A DNA stretch of 10,168 nt, from assembly GCA_004554205.1 (NCBI GenBank), contig SFNH01000065.1, positions 1 to 10,168 on the forward strand. Direction: 5' to 3'. Shown here piece after piece: positions 5,766 to 10,168 of the stretch (position 1 is its first letter; each line of letters starts with the position of its first letter). The notes below the pieces were generated by a model. That model saw only the letters and a list, made by a program, of their open reading frames with translations, had not been told where the DNA came from and ran no database searches. Made by a program: the position numbers and the translations under genes. The DNA is from Clostridium sp. GTDB taxonomy: Bacteria > Bacillota > Clostridia > Lachnospirales > Lachnospiraceae.

Positions 5766-6869
5766 ATGAAAAATAAAAAGATTTCCAAAAATAAAATTTA
5801 TACGCTGATCGCGCTCCTCGCATTCATCGCGCTGCTTGCCTTCTTACAGGCAAACAGCTCCGCCTACAGCTACCAGATTTCGATTCTGGAGCGGAGCGCC
5901 ATCTATGCGGTGGTCGCGGTCTCCATGAACCTCCTGACCGGCTTTACGGGCCTGTTTTCCTTAGGTCAGGCGGGCTTTATGGCGATCGGCGCGTACACGG
6001 TGGCGATCCTCACGATCCCGGTCGAGAGCCGCGCGAGCGTGTACTATGTGAGCGGCATCTCCCCGGTGATTGAAAACCTGCACTGTCCGTTCTGGCTGGC
6101 GCTCATCATCGCGGGGCTTCTGGCCGCGGGCGTGGCGGCGCTCATCGGAATCCCGGTGCTCCGGCTAAAGAGCGACTACCTGGCGATCGCGACCCTCGGC
6201 TTTTCCGAGATCATCCGCGCGTTCATCGCCGCGCCGCAGCTTGACCGGATCACAAACGGCTCATACGGCTTAAAAAACATTCCGGGCTTCCCGAATCTCT
6301 TTGTGGCGTTCGGGCTGTGCGCCCTGTGCATCCTTTTGATGGTGCTGCTGATCAATTCCTCCTACGGGCGCGCGTTTAAGGCGCTGCGCGAGGACGAGGT
6401 CGCGGCGCAGGCGATGGGGTTAAATCTGTTCCACTACAAGGAGCTTGCTTTCGTCATCTCCTCCTTCTTCACCGGAGTCGGCGGCGGACTGCTCGCGATG
6501 TTCATGCGCTCCATTGAGGCAAAGACATTCTCCATCAATCTGACCTACGACATCCTGCTGATCGTGGTGCTCGGCGGCATCGGCAGCGTCACCGGGAGCG
6601 TGCTCGGGTCATTCCTTGTGACGGCGGGCCGCGAGTGGCTGCGCTTCTTTGACAACCCGCTCACGATCGCGGGCGTGCAGATCCCGCTGTTCCGCACGGG
6701 CTTCCGCATGGTAATCTTCTCTATTCTGCTGATGGTGGTTGTGCTGTTCTATCGCCGCGGCATCATGGGAAGCAATGAATTTTCCTGGGACGGCCTGGGG
6801 CGGCTTATAAAAAGCATTCCCGCCCGCCTCTCCCGCAAAAATAAGACGAAGAAGGGAGAGACCGCATGA
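5766..6869 (+). CDS. livM: Branched-chain amino-acid ABC transporter, permease LivM
   Basis: This is the partner permease of LivH. It has 367 residues, a lysine-rich N-terminus, and about eight to ten membrane segments beginning at 11-27. Signatures: MNLLTGFTGLFSLGQAGFMAIGAY (54-77), LRLKSDYLAIATLGFSEI (132-149), TNGSYGLKNIP (163-173), the coupling loop GRAFKALREDEVAAQAMGLN (201-220), VLGGIGSVTGSVLG (268-281) and RRGIMG (330-335). The tail after 336 is basic and longer than the usual end, and probably cytoplasmic. The start is the ATG at 5766, with AAGGAGG 8 bases upstream; an upstream in-frame GTG at 5727 lies inside livH and has no such site. The stop overlaps the livG ATG by four bases. 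Confidence 0.95.
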   Translation: MKNKKISKNKIYTLIALLAFIALLAFLQANSSAYSYQISILERSAIYAVVAVSMNLLTGFTGLFSLGQAGFMAIGAYTVAILTIPVESRASVYYVSGISPVIENLHCPFWLALIIAGLLAAGVAALIGIPVLRLKSDYLAIATLGFSEIIRAFIAAPQLDRITNGSYGLKNIPGFPNLFVAFGLCALCILLMVLLINSSYGRAFKALREDEVAAQAMGLNLFHYKELAFVISSFFTGVGGGLLAMFMRSIEAKTFSINLTYDILLIVVLGGIGSVTGSVLGSFLVTAGREWLRFFDNPLTIAGVQIPLFRTGFRMVIFSILLMVVVLFYRRGIMGSNEFSWDGLGRLIKSIPARLSRKNKTKKGETA

Positions 6870-7726
6870 TGGACAATAGCAGAACAAATGTTCTTCATAT
6901 GCAGAATGTTACCATGCAGTTCGGCGGCGTTGTCGCCGTGAACGATCTGACGTTGGATGTCAATGAGGGCGAGATTGTTGCCCTGATCGGGCCGAACGGA
7001 GCCGGGAAGACCACGGCGTTCAACTGTGTGACCGGCATCTATGAGCCGACCTACGGCAAGGTGGACTTTCTCGGTGAGACTATCCTCTCCGATGTGCCGA
7101 AAGGGAAAATGCGAAAGACATACGCCGGCGACGTAAAGCCGGAAGTCCTCCCGACCGTGAAGCATACGCCGGACGCCATCACCAAGAAGGGCATCGCGCG
7201 CACCTTCCAGAATATCCGGCTTTTCGGACAGCTCACCGTATTTGAGAATGTGCTGATCGCAAAGCATATGCGGGCAAAGCAGAATGTGTTTTCCGCCACG
7301 CTGCGCTTAAACCGCGCCGAGGAGGAGCGGATGCGCGCCGAGACGATGGCGCTCTTAGAGGAACAAAATCTTGCGCAATTTAAGGATGAGATCGCTTCCT
7401 CCCTGCCCTACGGCCTGCAGCGCCGCCTGGAGATCGCGCGGGCGCTGGCGACGGAGCCGAAGCTGCTTTTATTAGACGAGCCGGCAGCGGGCATGAACCC
7501 GCAGGAGACCCAGGAGCTGACCGACTTTATCCGGCAGATCCGGGATTCCTATCATCTGACGATTTTTATGATTGAGCACCATATGGATCTTGTCATGCAG
7601 ATTTCCGACCGGATCTATGTACTGGACTTCGGCAAGCTGATCGCGCAGGGAACGCCGGATGAGATCCAGAATAACCAGCGGGTAATTGACGCGTATCTGG
7701 GGGTGAGTGACGATGCTGAAGATTGA
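6866..7726 (+). CDS. livG: Branched-chain amino-acid ABC transporter, ATPase LivG
   Basis: This ATP-binding subunit drives import together with LivF. It has 286 residues, about 30 more than a typical LivG. Walker A is GPNGAGKT (42-49), the Q-loop Gln115 in ARTFQNIRLF, the signature region SLPYGLQRRLEIARAL (179-194), Walker B LLLLDEP (200-206) and the H-loop His238 in IEHHMDLV. The extra length lies mostly between about residues 76 and 106, before the Q-loop, a lysine/proline-rich stretch (VPKGKMRKTYAGDVKPEVLP). The family-typical YGQQRR appears as YGLQRR. AGGGAG lies 7 bases before the ATG at 6866; an ATG one codon later is possible. It overlaps livM by 4 bases and livF by 14, so expression is probably coupled. 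Confidence 0.95.
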   Translation: MMDNSRTNVLHMQNVTMQFGGVVAVNDLTLDVNEGEIVALIGPNGAGKTTAFNCVTGIYEPTYGKVDFLGETILSDVPKGKMRKTYAGDVKPEVLPTVKHTPDAITKKGIARTFQNIRLFGQLTVFENVLIAKHMRAKQNVFSATLRLNRAEEERMRAETMALLEEQNLAQFKDEIASSLPYGLQRRLEIARALATEPKLLLLDEPAAGMNPQETQELTDFIRQIRDSYHLTIFMIEHHMDLVMQISDRIYVLDFGKLIAQGTPDEIQNNQRVIDAYLGVSDDAED

Positions 7727-8417
7727 TAATTTGCGGGTAAACTACGGCGGAATCGAGGCTGTAAAGGGAATCTCCTTTGAGGTGCCCGATGGTAAGATCG
7801 TGACATTGATCGGGGCAAACGGCGCGGGCAAGTCCACGACCCTGCGCGCGATCGCGGGACTCGTAAAGCCCGCGGGCGGCAGCATTTCCCTGGACGGGGA
7901 GGAGCTTGTCGGCATGGACACGCCCGACATTGTAAAAAAGGGCATCTCCCTTGTGCCGGAGGGCCGCCGCGTGTTCCCGGATATGACAGTTATTGAAAAC
8001 ATCAAGATCGGCGCGTATTTGAGGAAGGACTCCCTGGACGCCGATATCGACTGGGTGTACTCGCTCTTCCCCCGCTTAAAGGAGCGAAGCTGGCAGCTTG
8101 CCGGTACGCTCTCCGGCGGTGAGCAGCAGATGCTCGCGGTCGCGCGGGCGCTGATGAGCCACCCGAAAATCCTGATGATGGATGAGCCGTCCCTGGGGCT
8201 GGCTCCGCTGATCGTGAGGGATATCTTCTCCATTATTAAGGAGATCAACAAGCAGGGCGTCACCGTCCTCCTGATCGAGCAGAACGCCAATATGGCGCTC
8301 CACACCGCCGACACAGGCTATGTGCTGGAAACTGGAAAGATCACCCTGACCGGAACCGGCAGAGAGCTCCTGGCAGACGAGTCGGTGAAGGCGGCTTATC
8401 TCGGAAAAGCAAAATAA
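7713..8417 (+). CDS. livF: Branched-chain amino-acid ABC transporter, ATPase LivF
   Basis: This is the second ATPase of the importer, with 234 residues as usual for LivF. Walker A is GANGAGKS (34-41), followed by VPEGRRVFPDMTV (81-93), which takes the Q-loop position in this family, the signature LSGGEQQ (133-139), Walker B ILMMDEP (153-159), and LLIEQNANMAL, where LivF proteins usually carry EQN rather than the common H-loop histidine. The chosen start is the ATG at 7713, because GGTGA lies 6 bases upstream; a GTG at 7707 is in frame but lacks this spacing. It overlaps the end of livG by 14 bases. It is the last gene of the operon and faces a minus-strand gene across a long hairpin. Confidence 0.95.
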   Translation: MLKIDNLRVNYGGIEAVKGISFEVPDGKIVTLIGANGAGKSTTLRAIAGLVKPAGGSISLDGEELVGMDTPDIVKKGISLVPEGRRVFPDMTVIENIKIGAYLRKDSLDADIDWVYSLFPRLKERSWQLAGTLSGGEQQMLAVARALMSHPKILMMDEPSLGLAPLIVRDIFSIIKEINKQGVTVLLIEQNANMALHTADTGYVLETGKITLTGTGRELLADESVKAAYLGKAK

Positions 8418-8424
8418 AATGGGA

Positions 8425-8485
8425 AATGTCCGCCAGAGGAAAGCACATGGCCTGCTTAAGCCTATGTCTTCCGGTGGCGGACATT
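8425..8485. terminator. Bidirectional terminator hairpin between converging genes
   Basis: A perfect 11-bp outer stem (8425-8435 with 8475-8485) encloses a further imperfect stem (8438-8448 with 8465-8473, two bulges) and a small inner hairpin (8449-8451 with 8460-8462). On the minus strand the stem is followed by tcccattttatttt, a fair U-rich tail, so it should end the DUF5721 transcript. On the plus strand it starts 7 bases after the livF stop but has a poor tail. The right arm reaches into the TAA stop (8484-8486) of the minus-strand gene. Confidence 0.75.
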
Positions 8486-8981
8486 ACTCTTCAATGAACG
8501 GGATCTTTCTATCCTTTAAATACAGCCGCACCGCCTCGTCCCACTCGTACTCGATCTGCTTATCAAGCGTAAACACATTGAGCGAAGTTCCGCTTATGCA
8601 GTGGATCACCTTGTTCTCATAGCGCAGATTTATATACAGCCCGGCTATCTGCCCGACATTAAAGTCAAGCTGGGCATTGTTCAAAAACTCCTCCACCTTA
8701 TCCGGCGGAAGCTGCAGCGTGATCTGAAAGCTCTCCGGGAGCTTCCGTCCTCTTATCAGCGAAAAACAGAACGGCTTTAGCATCCTCCAGGAGGACAGCT
8801 CCTCTATCTTGTTTTCCTCAAGCTCCTGCTCGGAATAATATCCCTGGCGGATACGCCCGTCGATCGCAAAGCTGTTGAAGGTGACGATCGACACCTCCCG
8901 CACCAGCCAGGCGTCGAACGTTTCCCCCACGAAGAGCTGCGCCGTGAAATCCTTTAAATCCTCCACCTTGAGTGCAACCAT
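8484..8981 (-). CDS. DUF5721-like family protein, function unknown
   Basis: This is a predicted cytoplasmic protein of 165 residues without signal peptide, membrane segment or metal-binding motif. It resembles, from memory, the DUF5721 family found mostly in Lachnospiraceae: an opening of the type MVALKVEDLKDF, then TFDAWLVREVSIVTFNSFAIDGR (21-43), a charged middle (YYSEQELEENKIEELSSW), CFSLIRGRKLPESFQITLQLPP (72-93) and a C-terminal part with LYINLRYENKVIHCISGTSLNVF. The alternation of hydrophobic and polar residues suggests a mixed alpha/beta fold. The start at 8981 is preferred because GGGAG lies 7 bases upstream; the ATG two codons earlier (8987) would have only one base of spacing. It follows the prolyl isomerase gene by about 11 bases, so the two probably share a transcript. 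No function is proposed. Confidence 0.8.
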   Translation of the reverse strand: MVALKVEDLKDFTAQLFVGETFDAWLVREVSIVTFNSFAIDGRIRQGYYSEQELEENKIEELSSWRMLKPFCFSLIRGRKLPESFQITLQLPPDKVEEFLNNAQLDFNVGQIAGLYINLRYENKVIHCISGTSLNVFTLDKQIEYEWDEAVRLYLKDRKIPFIEE

Positions 8982-8992
8982 ACCCATTCTCC

Positions 8993-9967
8993 CTACTGTC
9001 CCATAGTTTCCTGATACCGCTCAAAAAAATCCGTGGTCGTGGAATCCGCACCGTCCGTAAATGAGATCCTGTCCCAGACAGCGCCTCCAATCTCCACCGG
9101 ATGCGCGGCGGCAAACTGATCGTAAATCCGGCGGAATGCCTGCTCCTTTCGCTGGAACGCCAGCTTCTGCTTGCGCTCAAGCGTCGCCTCCTCGTCATAG
9201 TTATTGACACATTTTACAATGTACCAGGCGTCTCCGGCCTGAAATACCGGACTGATCTGCCCCTTCTCCAGGGAAAATACCACATCCTCGTAGGCGGTAT
9301 CACGCTCACCCCGCCCCACGGATTTCTCGATCACCTTATCCTCCGAGGCGGCGCGCGCCACACCGGCAAAGTCGGCATTCTCCTCCGTCACGCGCGCATA
9401 TGCCGCCTGTGCGTCCGCCTCGTTTCCGACCCTGATCTCCTGGAGTGTGATCACCTTTGCCTCGCTGTCGCTGATCTCCATGTTCACATCCTTTGTGAGC
9501 TCATTCACCAGCTTATTCGCCCGATGGTAGGCCTCATACATCGTGTAGACATCCTCCGCGTCCGCCCCAATATAGGCGCGATCCGCCTCGGTCAGAGATG
9601 CGTAATACTCCTCGGAAAGCTTCCGCAAAAGCTCCTTCTCCTGTCCGGTCAGCGTCATTTTCTCCTGATCCGCCATGAGGTTCATAGTCCTTAACTCCCC
9701 GAGGAAGCCGCGGATCTCCCCAAGCAGGTAATCCTGAAACCTCGTCCCGTCGTCGCGAACCTCCACCTCCCAGATCTGATCCGTGTAAATCTCCCGGTAG
9801 CGGTTGCGCTCTGTCGCGATCACAAGCATCGTCTGCGCGTCCGTATATCCTTCGGTACCCTGCACCTCGGAGACGATCGGAATGCTTCCGCAGGACGTAA
9901 CCACAAACGCAGTTCCAAACGCCGCAAAACATGCCGCGGCACACACAAGTTTTTTGAAATTTATCAT
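8993..9967 (-). CDS. Parvulin-type peptidyl-prolyl isomerase lipoprotein (PrsA/SurA-like)
   Basis: This is probably a membrane-anchored foldase acting on exported proteins. Of 324 residues, 1-26 form a lipoprotein signal (MINFKKLVCAAACFAAF, then VTSC with lipid Cys26). Residues about 40-165 are helical and charged, like the chaperone part of SurA/PrsA. A rotamase-like domain follows at about 170-258: ITLQEIRVGNEADAQAAYARV, DFAGVARAASED, SVGRGE, DVVFSLEKGQISPVFQAGDAWYIVKC. The characteristic order (a helix pair, a GRGE turn, the KGQIS-PV strand and the YIVK end) is preserved. The remaining 66 residues are basic then acidic. The ATG at 9967 has AGGAG 9 bases upstream. The similarity is at the level of fold pattern, so catalytic activity is uncertain. 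It is first in a two-gene unit with the DUF5721-like gene. Confidence 0.82.
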   Translation of the reverse strand: MINFKKLVCAAACFAAFGTAFVVTSCGSIPIVSEVQGTEGYTDAQTMLVIATERNRYREIYTDQIWEVEVRDDGTRFQDYLLGEIRGFLGELRTMNLMADQEKMTLTGQEKELLRKLSEEYYASLTEADRAYIGADAEDVYTMYEAYHRANKLVNELTKDVNMEISDSEAKVITLQEIRVGNEADAQAAYARVTEENADFAGVARAASEDKVIEKSVGRGERDTAYEDVVFSLEKGQISPVFQAGDAWYIVKCVNNYDEEATLERKQKLAFQRKEQAFRRIYDQFAAAHPVEIGGAVWDRISFTDGADSTTTDFFERYQETMGQ

Positions 9968-10070
9968 CTATAATAACTCCTGTAAAAAGCGAGGTTAATC
10001 ATCATTTACGGAGACCTTCGCTTCCCCGGAAAGCCCCGTCTAAAGTATATATCAAAAGAATATGATACTA

Positions 10071-10133
10071 GGGTCAAAAGGTCGAAAATCCGATGCAAGC
10101 TTGCTTGCAAAAGGATTTTTGACTTTGGGACCC
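10071..10133. repeat. Imperfect palindrome upstream of the prolyl isomerase gene
   Basis: The 21-base arms (10071-10091 and 10113-10133) pair at 17 of 21 positions. The 21-base centre contains a second hairpin: tgcaag (10094-10099) with cttgca (10104-10109) and a 4-base loop. No U-run follows on either strand, so it is not a plain terminator. The plus strand can be read as an open frame from 10062 to the window end without a stop, probably a by-product. I suspect a dispersed palindromic repeat, by memory of similar sequences in related genomes. Confidence 0.65.
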
Positions 10134-10168
10134 GCCAAAAACATGAGGAAGCAGCCATTTTTCGTAGA

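Noticed and set aside
10062..10168. Partial gene running off the right end of the window
   Set aside because: The frame is open for 35 codons but lies within the palindrome, with no ribosome binding site before its ATG; it is kept as a repeat unless the flanking sequence shows otherwise.

Overview
The window looks like chromosome from a GC-rich member of the Lachnospiraceae (Clostridia, Firmicutes). The reasons are strong AGGAGG ribosome binding sites, two TTG starts, Gram-positive style lipoproteins, an NrdR/YqeG/AroE gene cluster, and a protein resembling the small DUF5721 family that I associate with this group. The genus cannot be fixed from the sequence. There is no phage, transposase, CRISPR, tRNA or rRNA.

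Layout: (1) 1-467 holds no convincing gene. It is a chain of inverted repeats plus a 99-bp direct repeat whose two copies start exactly 200 bp apart. (2) 468-3322, minus strand, is a compact operon read right to left: nrdR, a YqeG-type HAD phosphatase, aroE, aroK and aroQ. It combines a regulator of ribonucleotide reductase with three steps of the shikimate pathway. (3) 3323-3574 is a divergent control region with a near-consensus promoter facing right and a structured leader carrying a possible 10-codon upstream ORF. (4) 3575-8417, plus strand, is a complete branched-chain amino-acid ABC importer, livJ-livH-livM-livG-livF: one lipid-anchored binding protein, two permeases and two ATPases, with a hairpin between livJ and livH. 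(5) 8425-8485 is a long hairpin between converging genes. (6) 8484-9967, minus strand, holds a DUF5721-like cytoplasmic protein downstream of a parvulin-type prolyl isomerase lipoprotein. (7) 9968-10168 is the upstream region of that pair and ends in another imperfect palindrome.

How the genes work together: the liv genes should capture Leu/Ile/Val (or related amino acids) at the cell surface and import them with ATP. AroQ, AroE and AroK carry out consecutive reactions from 3-dehydroquinate to shikimate 3-phosphate for aromatic amino-acid synthesis. Both sets concern amino-acid supply and they diverge from a shared 252-bp gap, but co-regulation is only an inference.

Most of the coding content is ordinary housekeeping. 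The parts worth a second look are non-coding: the folded repeat cluster at 1-460, the possible three-way-junction leader with a coupled mini-ORF before livJ, the livJ/livH hairpin, and the palindrome at the right edge. I did not find a clear new multi-gene system.
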